Below, one piece after another: positions 1 to 5,553 of a stretch of DNA of 5,589 bases. Each line of letters starts with the position of its first letter. Position 1 is the first letter of the stretch. The notes under the pieces are model-generated. The model ran no database searches. It had not been told where the DNA came from and was given only the letters and a program-made list of their open reading frames with translations. The stretch is from Alphaproteobacteria bacterium (lineage in GTDB: Bacteria; Pseudomonadota; Alphaproteobacteria; Puniceispirillales; Puniceispirillaceae), in NCBI GenBank assembly GCA_011525265.1, contig WTHV01000108.1, positions 1-5,589 of the forward strand, given 5' to 3'. Made by a program: the position numbers and the translations under genes.

Positions 1-304
1 TTGAGATTGCCTTTATCATCGTAAAGGTCAAGGCTACCTCGACCACAACGCGCATATATAAAAGGCGTTTATCTGTCGTGCCAAGATTGCGCGCTACCTC
101 ATCACGAAGGCGCAAGATAAGATAGACCACTGGCAAAATAAGCGCACCGCGGACCATCAGAATCTGAAAAAATCCCAAATCAGAGACAAGCACCTTTATC
201 ACCGCATCATTCACAACTTGCGCAAAGCCAAAGGCAAGCGCCAATGCCGCGCCTGTCATATTGCTTGCGCTGTTTGGATTTGTGCGATGACCAGATGGCG
301 CCAT
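1..304 (-). CDS. EamA/DMT-family transporter, N-terminal part (runs off the window)
   Basis: Reading the minus strand from the ATG at 304-302 gives 101 codons without a stop up to the window edge, so only the N-terminal third is present. After a polar lead of about 17 residues there are hydrophobic segments at about 18-40, 45-66 and 86-101. The first carries a V-x-x-D-x-x-I-K pattern and the second opens with FFQILMVRG. Both fit helices 1 and 2 of EamA-type drug/metabolite transporters (F/MxxxDxxxK followed by QxxxxR), inner-membrane carriers that usually have ten helices and about 300 residues. The substrate cannot be told. The start shares one base with the stop of the upstream MDR gene (TGATG), so it is probably co-transcribed and translationally coupled. 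A second in-frame Met at residue 16 is a possible alternative start. Family call is fairly secure from the helix pattern; the rest of the protein is unseen. Confidence 0.75.
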   Translation of the reverse strand, partial: MAPSGHRTNPNSASNMTGAALALAFGFAQVVNDAVIKVLVSDLGFFQILMVRGALILPVVYLILRLRDEVARNLGTTDKRLLYMRVVVEVALTFTMIKAIS

Positions 305-1431
305 CAGCTATCAGCTTTATCATTATGGTCAGGCACAAGAACAAAATTTCCGACAAAGGTTTTTTCAGCAAATATCTGTTGTGCCATCGCAATATCCTGC
401 AAGTCAAAACTGCGTGCCAAAAGAGGGCGAATCTCACCTGATTCAATATAGGATATCACATTGGGAAAGACCATTTCATCCCATGCGGTGGTGCCGATTA
501 AGGTGATATCTTTGAGATACATATCACGCATATCAAGGCTTACAACTGGCCCTGCAATGGCACCAGAAGATGTGTATTTTCCCCCTCTTACCAACAGTTT
601 TAGCATGACTGGAAATAATGTGCCTGCCACATTATCAATGATAAGATCGAACGCCTCCTCACCAACTTTGGCAAGTAAGTCATCACCGCGGTCAAGCACA
701 TAATCTGCCCCAATGGCACGCACAGCATCTGCCTTATCAGCGCTTGTCACAGCGCTGACAATTGCACCGCGCCTTTTGGCCAATTGCACAGCCGCCGACC
801 CCACGCCACCCGATGCCCCCATGATAAGCACCTTGTCATTTGCGGTGCAATCAGAGCGTTCTAACATGGTCTCTGCTGTTGCATAAGCGCACGGTATCGT
901 GGCTAATTCAGCATCAGACCAGTCACAGGTGACCGCAAACACCTCTGTGGCAGGCACAATCACATATTGGGCAAAGGCACCGTCAAAATCAGAGGCCATC
1001 CATGCCGTCTGTTGAGACTCAAACCCGTTAAGGCGCATACAAGCCCGCACCAAAACCCGCGACCCCATCAGCGCTTCATCTTGCGCATCATGCGCTGCGA
1101 TAACTTCTCCACAACAATCTGTTCCTTGGATAATGGGAAAGGGTGTTGCCTTATTCCATCCACCATCTTGCTTATGGCTTTCTTGGGTCTCTTGTGCAGA
1201 TTTTAAATCATCTGTGCTGCTTGTCACCGTGCTTGAATACCAGCCAAGGCGGGTATTGATTTCAGTATTATTCATCCCAGCCGCAAGCACTTTTAAACAT
1301 ACCTCACCTGGCTTGAGGTCACGCAAAGGTACGCGACGATACTCCAATTTATCCGTGCCGCCATTGCCTGTTGTAACAACCGCTTTCATCGCCTGTGGCA
1401 TAACACCAAAGGCAGGCTTTTCTTGTGACAT
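304..1431 (-). CDS. Zinc-independent MDR oxidoreductase (quinone oxidoreductase / alcohol dehydrogenase family)
   Basis: This 375-aa cytoplasmic protein belongs to the medium-chain dehydrogenase/reductase superfamily and probably transfers hydride from NAD(P)H to a carbonyl or quinone-like substrate. It has an N-terminal GroES-like domain (about 15-160), with MKAVV at 15 and AGMNNTEINTRLGWYS at 51-66, and a Rossmann domain with GASGGVG at 205-211. The position where zinc alcohol dehydrogenases carry the catalytic Cys is Asn here, and no four-Cys structural zinc lobe is visible, so it should be zinc-independent. Residues about 67-96 form a polar insertion that I recall as normal for this subfamily. 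I chose the ATG at 1431 because GGTGAT lies 8 bases upstream; in-frame ATG 1440 and GTG 1443 are alternatives with poorer spacing. The phosphoesterase gene ends 20 bp upstream, and the transporter start overlaps this stop by one base. The substrate is unknown. Confidence 0.88.
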   Translation of the reverse strand: MSQEKPAFGVMPQAMKAVVTTGNGGTDKLEYRRVPLRDLKPGEVCLKVLAAGMNNTEINTRLGWYSSTVTSSTDDLKSAQETQESHKQDGGWNKATPFPIIQGTDCCGEVIAAHDAQDEALMGSRVLVRACMRLNGFESQQTAWMASDFDGAFAQYVIVPATEVFAVTCDWSDAELATIPCAYATAETMLERSDCTANDKVLIMGASGGVGSAAVQLAKRRGAIVSAVTSADKADAVRAIGADYVLDRGDDLLAKVGEEAFDLIIDNVAGTLFPVMLKLLVRGGKYTSSGAIAGPVVSLDMRDMYLKDITLIGTTAWDEMVFPNVISYIESGEIRPLLARSFDLQDIAMAQQIFAEKTFVGNFVLVPDHNDKADS

Positions 1432-1451
1432 GATCCTCATCACCCTTTACA

Positions 1452-2291
1452 TTATGAGCGGCTTAAAAATGGTTTAGCTTTCATTGTTGGTGCAATTGGC
1501 GCTCCCATCAGTGATAAGATAGTTGGTGCCATCTGCAATTGCGAGAGCCTGTCATCTTCACCAGAAAACAAGCCATCACCAAAATAATACAGGGCATAAT
1601 CTTGTTGCAAATCTGACTTTCCCCCATGATGACCACGGGCATCTTGGCCATGATCAGCTGTGACAATGATATCATAACCTTGGTCACGCCATCTGCGGAT
1701 ATAGGGCGCTAATTGGGCATCAAGCATAAAACAAGCTTGGTCCATTTCATGGCTTTCATGCTGGAACCGGTGCCCCATGGAATCAAGGGTACAGCTATGC
1801 AAAATGCCATAATCAATCGCGTGCCTATCAACCAGAAGTGCCAGTGTGGCAAATAAATCGGCATCTGATGGTGTCATTTGATTAGCCGTCCCATAGCCTG
1901 TCATTGTATGGAAACGGCCATGATTAATGCTATCACTTTGTGGCTCATCATATTCAAGGTCGCGTATCGGCTCAAATGGCGCACGATTAAAGAACGCTGA
2001 CCAAAAGCTATGTGTTACCGCCCCTGTCACTGCCCCTATTTTGCGCAGCTCGCTAAAGACATCTGGGCTATCAATCCGGAAGATCGTATCATTGCCTGTT
2101 ACCCCATGCTCTTGCGGGGTTAGACCTGTATGGATTGAGGCATAGCAAGAGGCTGATGTTGAGGGCAGGACAGACGACATCCGCCAGCGCCGCGCCTCAC
2201 CACTTGCAACCCACCCTTCAAGATTGCCAAATAGCCTCTCCCAATTACGAAAAGGGACACCATCAATAATTAATAGCAATAATTTTTGCAT
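1452..2291 (-). CDS. Alkaline-phosphatase-superfamily phosphodiesterase/phosphatase (NPP/PhnA-like fold)
   Basis: A 279-aa metal-dependent hydrolase of phosphate or phosphonate esters. The superfamily's two-metal site can be followed: D10 in LLLIIDG; the nucleophile region at 43-56 (PSTSASCYASIHTG) followed by PQEHGV, placing S46 where NPP enzymes have Thr; D170 and H174 in DSMGH; D213 and H214 in TADHGQD; and a last His (H221/H222) in HHGG. At 279 residues it is shorter than typical NPPs or phosphonoacetate hydrolase (about 400), so the cap or insert domain is reduced. No signal peptide is evident (MQKLLLLIIDG is the first strand of the core), so it is probably cytoplasmic. AAGGGG lies 7 bases before the ATG. 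It is first in a three-gene minus-strand operon and divergent from arsH. Nucleotide pyrophosphatase, phosphodiesterase and phosphonate hydrolase all remain possible. Confidence 0.85.
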   Translation of the reverse strand: MQKLLLLIIDGVPFRNWERLFGNLEGWVASGEARRWRMSSVLPSTSASCYASIHTGLTPQEHGVTGNDTIFRIDSPDVFSELRKIGAVTGAVTHSFWSAFFNRAPFEPIRDLEYDEPQSDSINHGRFHTMTGYGTANQMTPSDADLFATLALLVDRHAIDYGILHSCTLDSMGHRFQHESHEMDQACFMLDAQLAPYIRRWRDQGYDIIVTADHGQDARGHHGGKSDLQQDYALYYFGDGLFSGEDDRLSQLQMAPTILSLMGAPIAPTMKAKPFLSRS

Positions 2292-2463
2292 ATCCTATCC
2301 CCTTCACAGATCATCTAAAGCCGCATAACGACTTGTGTTGCATCTTAATGAGATTACTCTTTCATGAGTTCGCTAGGCGGGCAAGTGGCAAAAATCACCT
2401 TGCAGATAAATCCTTCACAAAGGCATAATGCGAAAATAGCAAAGCCCGATAAAAGGACCACCC
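2292..2463. promoter_or_regulatory. Divergent intergenic region, with a possible arsH promoter at 2400-2429
   Basis: This 172-bp gap between two divergent operons must hold both promoters. For arsH a weak candidate is TTGCAG (2400-2405), an 18-base spacer, then CATAAT (2424-2429). A good ribosome-binding site, AAGGA, lies 6 bases before the ATG at 2464. No convincing promoter is visible for the minus strand. A short inverted repeat, ACTC-N6-GAGT (2356-2369), is too small to be called an operator. I do not see a clear ArsR-type operator. Confidence 0.35.
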
Positions 2464-3171
2464 ATGGCTGACACGCCCCATATTCAGGATGATTGCCTGC
2501 CTCCAATTGACAAGGCATCTCTTTTTCCAGAACAGTGCGATAGATCGATAAAGATTCTTCTCCTTTATGGCTCACTTCGTGATGTCAGCTATTCCCGCCT
2601 TTGTGCAGAAGAAGCGGGGCGTATCTTAGAACGCTTTGGGGCTGAAGTTGCGTTTTTTAATCCAGCTGGCCTGCCTTTGCGTGGTGATAATGCAGATGAA
2701 ACACATCCTAAAGTCGCAGAACTTCATAAGCTTGTGTCTTGGTGTGATGGCATGGTCTGGTCAACACCTGAATTACATGGCGCCATGACAGGTATTATGA
2801 AGACGCAAATTGACTGGATACCGCTATCTCTTGGCTCTGTGCGTCCTACACAAGGTAAAACTCTTGCGGTGATGCAAGTCTCTGGCGGCTCACAAAGCTT
2901 TAATGCGGTGAATCAGCTTCGTATTCTTGGGCGTTGGATGCGTCTTTTGACCATACCCAATCAATCCTCTGTTCCAAAGGCGTGGCAGGAATTTGATGAT
3001 AATGGCAGGATGCGCCCCTCATCTTTTTATGATCGCATTGTTGATGTGATGGAAGAATTATATAAATTCACACTTTTGACCAAAGATAACCGCGCCTATT
3101 TAACCTCTCGCTATTCTGAGCGTGTTGAATCTCATGAGAAACTCTCACAACGTGTTAACAGCGCAAAATAA
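2464..3171 (+). CDS. arsH: ArsH, NADPH-dependent FMN oxidoreductase (organoarsenical oxidase)
   Basis: A 235-aa flavodoxin-fold protein of normal ArsH length. ArsH proteins use NADPH and FMN to oxidise trivalent methyl- and aromatic arsenicals to less toxic pentavalent forms; some also reduce quinones, metals or oxygen. The phosphate-binding loop GSLRDVSYSR is at 36-45, GAMTGIMKTQIDWIPLSLG at 106-124, RPTQGKT at 127-133, and the flavin-contacting VSGGSQSFNAVN at 139-150, followed by GRWMR and TIPNQSSVPKA, all typical of the family. At 101-106 it reads TPELHG where the ArsH proteins I recall have SPERHG, so a usually basic residue is Leu. It lacks the long N-terminal extension of some homologues. 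The marC-family gene follows after 9 bp, so the two form an operon. No arsR, arsC, arsM or arsenite exporter is in the window, which is unusual for an ars locus but may only reflect the window limits. Confidence 0.95.
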   Translation: MADTPHIQDDCLPPIDKASLFPEQCDRSIKILLLYGSLRDVSYSRLCAEEAGRILERFGAEVAFFNPAGLPLRGDNADETHPKVAELHKLVSWCDGMVWSTPELHGAMTGIMKTQIDWIPLSLGSVRPTQGKTLAVMQVSGGSQSFNAVNQLRILGRWMRLLTIPNQSSVPKAWQEFDDNGRMRPSSFYDRIVDVMEELYKFTLLTKDNRAYLTSRYSERVESHEKLSQRVNSAK

Positions 3172-3178
3172 GGGGGAG
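3172..3178 (+). promoter_or_regulatory. Ribosome-binding site of the marC-family gene
   Basis: A purine-rich GGGGGAG directly follows the arsH stop codon (TAA at 3169-3171) and lies just before the ATG at 3181. This fixes the start and suggests that ribosomes finishing arsH can load the next gene. Confidence 0.7.
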
Positions 3179-3180
3179 CT

Positions 3181-3816
3181 ATGACAGAAGCTTTTATCAC
3201 CGCCTTTATTGTTTATTTTGTGGTTATCGACCCGATTGGTAATTCGCCTATTTTTTTAGCGATGACATCGCATCTTGAGCGCACAAAAAAGACACGTATC
3301 GCCCTTGAAGCAACCTTCTTTGCCAGCGTCATCATGCTATTCTTTGCCTTATGTGGTTCTTGGATATTACGCTATCTGAATATTAGCGAGCCTGCCTTCA
3401 CCATTGCAGGTGGCATCATATTATTCACGGTTGCCCTTGAAATGTTAACAAGTAAGCGTCAAACCAGAAAACAAGAATCCACTACTGACCCTGCCTCAAA
3501 TGAGCAAAGTGAGACAGATAATATTGCTGTCTTTCCGCTTGCCATACCGCTTCTTGCAGGTCCTGCCTCTATCTTATCTGTGATGGTCGTCACAGCTGAT
3601 ATCAAGCATGAGCTTGAAGCCTATCTTGCAAGCTATGGCGCCTTATTGGCTGTGATGATTGTTACAGCCATCACCTTGACCCTAACTGTGCGCATAGAGC
3701 GCTTTATCGATGAGCGCGCAACAATGGTATTCTCACGTGTGACAGCGATTATTCTTGCCGCCCTATCGGTGCAATATGTCCTAAATGGGATTAAGAGCCT
3801 CGGATTTCTATCATAA
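3181..3816 (+). CDS. MarC-family (UPF0056) integral membrane protein
   Basis: A 211-aa inner-membrane protein with six hydrophobic segments at about 3-27, 42-64, 70-90, 115-138, 146-168 and 182-204. The family signature DPIGNSPIF is at 17-25 in the first helix, and the matching second-half motif FPLAIPLLAGPASI is at 118-131, giving the internal two-fold pattern of MarC/YchE/YhgN proteins. Residues 91-114 form a polar, charged loop between the two halves. Length is normal for the family. The role of MarC proteins is unsettled: the E. coli gene was named for its place next to marRAB but was later found not to be needed for multidrug resistance, and an archaeal relative was reported to transport neutral amino acids. 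Lying 9 bp after arsH, it may serve the same stress, but that is inference. Its stop codon overlaps the U-tract of the converging minus-strand terminator. Confidence 0.9.
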   Translation: MTEAFITAFIVYFVVIDPIGNSPIFLAMTSHLERTKKTRIALEATFFASVIMLFFALCGSWILRYLNISEPAFTIAGGIILFTVALEMLTSKRQTRKQESTTDPASNEQSETDNIAVFPLAIPLLAGPASILSVMVVTADIKHELEAYLASYGALLAVMIVTAITLTLTVRIERFIDERATMVFSRVTAIILAALSVQYVLNGIKSLGFLS

Positions 3817-3851
3817 AAAAAGCCCAAAGGACGGGGAAACATCCAATGGGC
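3815..3851 (-). terminator. Intrinsic terminator for the aminotransferase transcript
   Basis: Read on the minus strand, GCCCA (3851-3847) pairs with TGGGC (3826-3822). An inner GGA/TCC stem (3844-3842 with 3831-3829) is separated from it by a symmetric two-base internal loop, and the apical loop has ten bases. Seven U residues follow at once (3821-3815). This is a standard Rho-independent terminator. On the plus strand the same hairpin has no U-tract after it, so it should not stop marC transcription efficiently. The U-tract overlaps the marC-family stop codon. Confidence 0.85.
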
Positions 3852-3931
3852 AGTTAAAGCCCCTTAACCGAAATTAAGGGAAGGCGGTATGATTTGTGGC
3901 CGGCAAGAGATGTCCCCGCGGCCGTTGGTAC
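3852..3931 (-). other. Structured 3' UTR or possible small RNA between the aminotransferase stop and its terminator
   Basis: On the minus strand, in order, there is a GC-rich hairpin GGCCG/CGGCC (3923-3919 with 3902-3898, 16-base loop) starting 8 bases after the stop codon. A second hairpin is CCCTTAA/TTAAGGG (3880-3874 with 3867-3861) with a six-base UUUCGG loop. A third, alternative hairpin, GTTAA/TTAAC (3868-3864 with 3857-3853), cannot form together with the second. Its loop contains GGGG (3863-3860), complementary to the CCCC (3836-3833) in the terminator loop. It may be an untranslated tail or a 3'-derived small RNA. I do not recognise a known RNA family. Confidence 0.4.
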
Positions 3932-5083
3932 TTATTGTGCTAACACTCTATCTAGTGCCTGTTCAAAGTGAGAGACTGACCTGTCCAAATTATGCAATTT
4001 ATCAAGCCCAAATAACCCAATGCGGAATGATTTGTAATCAGCTGATTCCCCACATTCAAGCGGCACACCAGCGGCGATTTGCAACCCTTCTTTGACAAAT
4101 TTCGCACCTGATTTCATATCATCATCTTGCGTGAAATTCACAACCACTGTTGGGGACTGGAATCCCTTGGCAGCGACTGATTTAATGCCGCGCATCTCGC
4201 ACACTTTGCGAATAGCCTCACCAAGCGCGATTTGCTCTTGCTTTACTTTCTCAAACCCATAGGCCTTGGTTTCAAGCATCACATCTCGAAATTTCGCCAA
4301 AGCATCTGTTGGCATTGTCGCATGATAGGCATGACCCCCATTCTCATAGGCTTTCATAATGGCGTGCCATTTTTTCACATCACACACATAGCTTTTCGCA
4401 TCTGTTACTTCCATAACGCCTATGGCGTGGTCTGAGAGCATAACAAGACCACTGCAAGGTGATGCACTCCACCCTTTTTGCGGTGCTGAAAGCAACACAT
4501 CAACGCCAAGGTCTCTCATATCAACCCACAAAGCACCTGAAGCGACGCAATCAAGAACAAAAATGCCGCCATAGCTATGGACAGCCGCACTTACCGCTTT
4601 GATATAATCATCGCTTAACACCATGCCTGCTGAGGTCTCAACATGAGGGGCGCACACAAGCTGTGGTTGTTGTTCTGTAATTTTAGCGACGACCTGTTCA
4701 ATAGGGGCAGGCGCAAAAGGGGCTTGGTGATTATCACCGCCATGATCTGCCGCTGGCTGCTGAGAGGCAGACATCACGGTTACGCTCTTGGCAATTTTGC
4801 CCTTATCAAAAATCTCACTCCAGCGATAGCTAAACCACCCATTACGAATGACAAGCACATCTTTCTCATCACCAAATTGGCGCGCAATAGACTCCATCCC
4901 ATAGGTCCCACCACCTGGTATGACGACAACGCCATCAGCCTGATAGACCTCTTTCAAGCAAGATGAGATATCACGCATCACGCCTTGGAATTTTTGAGAC
5001 ATGGAATTAAGGGAACGGTCAGTAAAGACAACGGAATATTCAAGCAATCCATCTGGATCGATATTTGGCAATAGAGATGGCAT
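3932..5083 (-). CDS. Class-V PLP-dependent aminotransferase (alanine-glyoxylate / serine-pyruvate type)
   Basis: A 383-aa cytoplasmic fold-type-I aminotransferase of normal family length. PGGGTYGMES at 56-65 is the cofactor-phosphate loop, HVETSAG at 147-153 matches the HNETSTG motif, and D178 in FVLDCVASGA should contact the pyridine nitrogen. K203 in SAPQKGWSASPCSG is the Schiff-base lysine, and FRIGLFGLDKL near the C-terminus holds the substrate-carboxylate Arg. The family moves amino groups between small amino acids and 2-oxo acids such as glyoxylate or pyruvate; PhnW-type 2-aminoethylphosphonate transaminases are relatives. An Ala/His/Asp-rich stretch at about 106-126 is a likely variable surface loop. 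The start is fixed by AGGAGG five bases upstream. The gene is monocistronic by appearance: an AT-rich promoter region lies before it and a strong terminator after it. The exact amino donor cannot be decided from sequence alone. Confidence 0.9.
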   Translation of the reverse strand: MPSLLPNIDPDGLLEYSVVFTDRSLNSMSQKFQGVMRDISSCLKEVYQADGVVVIPGGGTYGMESIARQFGDEKDVLVIRNGWFSYRWSEIFDKGKIAKSVTVMSASQQPAADHGGDNHQAPFAPAPIEQVVAKITEQQPQLVCAPHVETSAGMVLSDDYIKAVSAAVHSYGGIFVLDCVASGALWVDMRDLGVDVLLSAPQKGWSASPCSGLVMLSDHAIGVMEVTDAKSYVCDVKKWHAIMKAYENGGHAYHATMPTDALAKFRDVMLETKAYGFEKVKQEQIALGEAIRKVCEMRGIKSVAAKGFQSPTVVVNFTQDDDMKSGAKFVKEGLQIAAGVPLECGESADYKSFRIGLFGLDKLHNLDRSVSHFEQALDRVLAQ

Positions 5084-5088
5084 CGCAT

Positions 5089-5094
5089 CCTCCT
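5089..5094 (-). promoter_or_regulatory. Ribosome-binding site of the aminotransferase
   Basis: A perfect AGGAGG on the minus strand sits five bases before the ATG at 5083-5081. This supports that start over the out-of-frame ATG at 5088 and predicts strong translation. Confidence 0.8.
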
Positions 5095-5136
5095 AAATTA
5101 ATAAAGACCCCTACCTCTAATGTTTCTTTATGTGAA

Positions 5137-5155
5137 TATTTTATTCAATAAAATA
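5137..5155. promoter_or_regulatory. AT-rich perfect palindrome, candidate operator
   Basis: TATTTTATT-C-AATAAAATA is a perfect inverted repeat with nine-base arms around one central base. It lies about 55 bases upstream of the aminotransferase start. An overlapping repeat, TGAAT-N5-ATTCA, covers 5133-5147. The surrounding DNA is very AT-rich, so part of the symmetry may be chance, but the position suits a promoter -10 region or operator. Confidence 0.35.
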
Positions 5156-5168
5156 AAATTATTTTTTC

Positions 5169-5183
5169 GTGACAAACTGTCAC
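5169..5183. promoter_or_regulatory. Palindrome GTGACA-N3-TGTCAC, candidate regulator-binding site
   Basis: A perfect inverted repeat with six-base arms and a three-base spacer, about 85 bases upstream of the aminotransferase start. On the minus strand it includes TTGTCA (5175-5170), a reasonable -35 hexamer. A weak TTTATT follows at -10 spacing (5152-5147) inside the AT-rich palindrome. No U-tract follows on either strand, so it is not a terminator. A dimeric regulator overlapping the promoter is the likeliest reading; which family is unknown. Confidence 0.4.
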
Positions 5184-5246
5184 AGCGCCCAATCGCTCCT
5201 ACCTTCAAGATTCTTACGACTTAAAAGCGCTTCTGGACTAAATGGC

Positions 5247-5543
5247 TTATTGTGGCTTGTACTCTATGTTATTGGCGCGCGCGACGTAAGAGAGCAGATT
5301 ATCTGTTGCTTGCGTCTTTTGCGCGGCAAGCTCATTCAGGCGTGCTGCTTTATCTTTGGGCAAGGCATCTGTAAAAGCTGTGATAGCCGCCTGCCCAATC
5401 GTCAAATGGCATAATTTATCATCATTTAGAGAGGCGATAATGGCATTTTGCTCATCAACGATGGCTAAGATTTCATCACGCATCTCTGCGGCGATGTCAT
5501 CTATTTCAATCTCTTGGTTCTCACCTTCTATATCATCAGACAT
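5247..5543 (-). CDS. Small helical protein of unknown function, weakly FlgN-like
   Basis: A 98-aa soluble, acidic protein, predicted mostly helical, with no signal peptide or membrane segment. After an acidic start (about residues 3-16, rich in D and E) come three likely helices at about 17-40, 46-60 and 64-92. The pattern LAIVDEQN, then a spacer, then a helix ending TDNLLSYVARAN, recalls FlgN-type flagellar export chaperones, whose first helix has an E-x-N and whose last helix has N-x-x-L-L. The match is faint and I would not assign the function from it. I chose the ATG at 5543 because AAGAGG lies six bases upstream and overlaps the stop codon of the preceding gene; an in-frame ATG at 5582 would run through that gene. 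The close spacing means it is probably co-translated with the gene beyond the window edge. No terminator is evident after its stop. Confidence 0.6.
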   Translation of the reverse strand: MSDDIEGENQEIEIDDIAAEMRDEILAIVDEQNAIIASLNDDKLCHLTIGQAAITAFTDALPKDKAARLNELAAQKTQATDNLLSYVARANNIEYKPQ

Positions 5544-5553
5544 GATAAGCCTC

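Noticed and set aside
207..446. A 79-codon minus-strand frame overlapping the MDR C-terminus and transporter N-terminus
   Set aside because: It is out of frame with both supported genes, which together explain this stretch completely.
1197..1245. Polar insertion after GWYSS in the MDR protein as an odd extra element
   Set aside because: As I recall, this MDR subfamily normally carries a variable polar loop at this point, so it is not remarkable.
1133..1477. A 114-codon plus-strand frame antisense to the MDR gene
   Set aside because: It is a shadow of the MDR coding strand; its translation shows no family motif.
2356..2369. Inverted repeat ACTC-N6-GAGT as an ArsR-type operator
   Set aside because: Four-base arms are expected by chance, and the sequence does not match the ArsR-type operators I know.
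2354..2575. A 73-codon minus-strand frame across the divergent gap and the start of arsH
   Set aside because: It overlaps the arsH N-terminus antisense and has no family features or good ribosome-binding site.
3822..3880. Plus-strand riboswitch reading of the hairpin cluster (GGACGGGG and GGGGAAACATCC motifs)
   Set aside because: No known aptamer consensus was recognised, and there is no suitable plus-strand gene downstream.
3889..4095. A 68-codon plus-strand frame starting just after the CCCTTAA hairpin, which would make the hairpins a leader of a new gene
   Set aside because: Most of it is antisense to the well-supported C-terminus of the aminotransferase, its composition looks unlike a real protein, and the terminator U-tract shows the hairpins belong to the minus strand.
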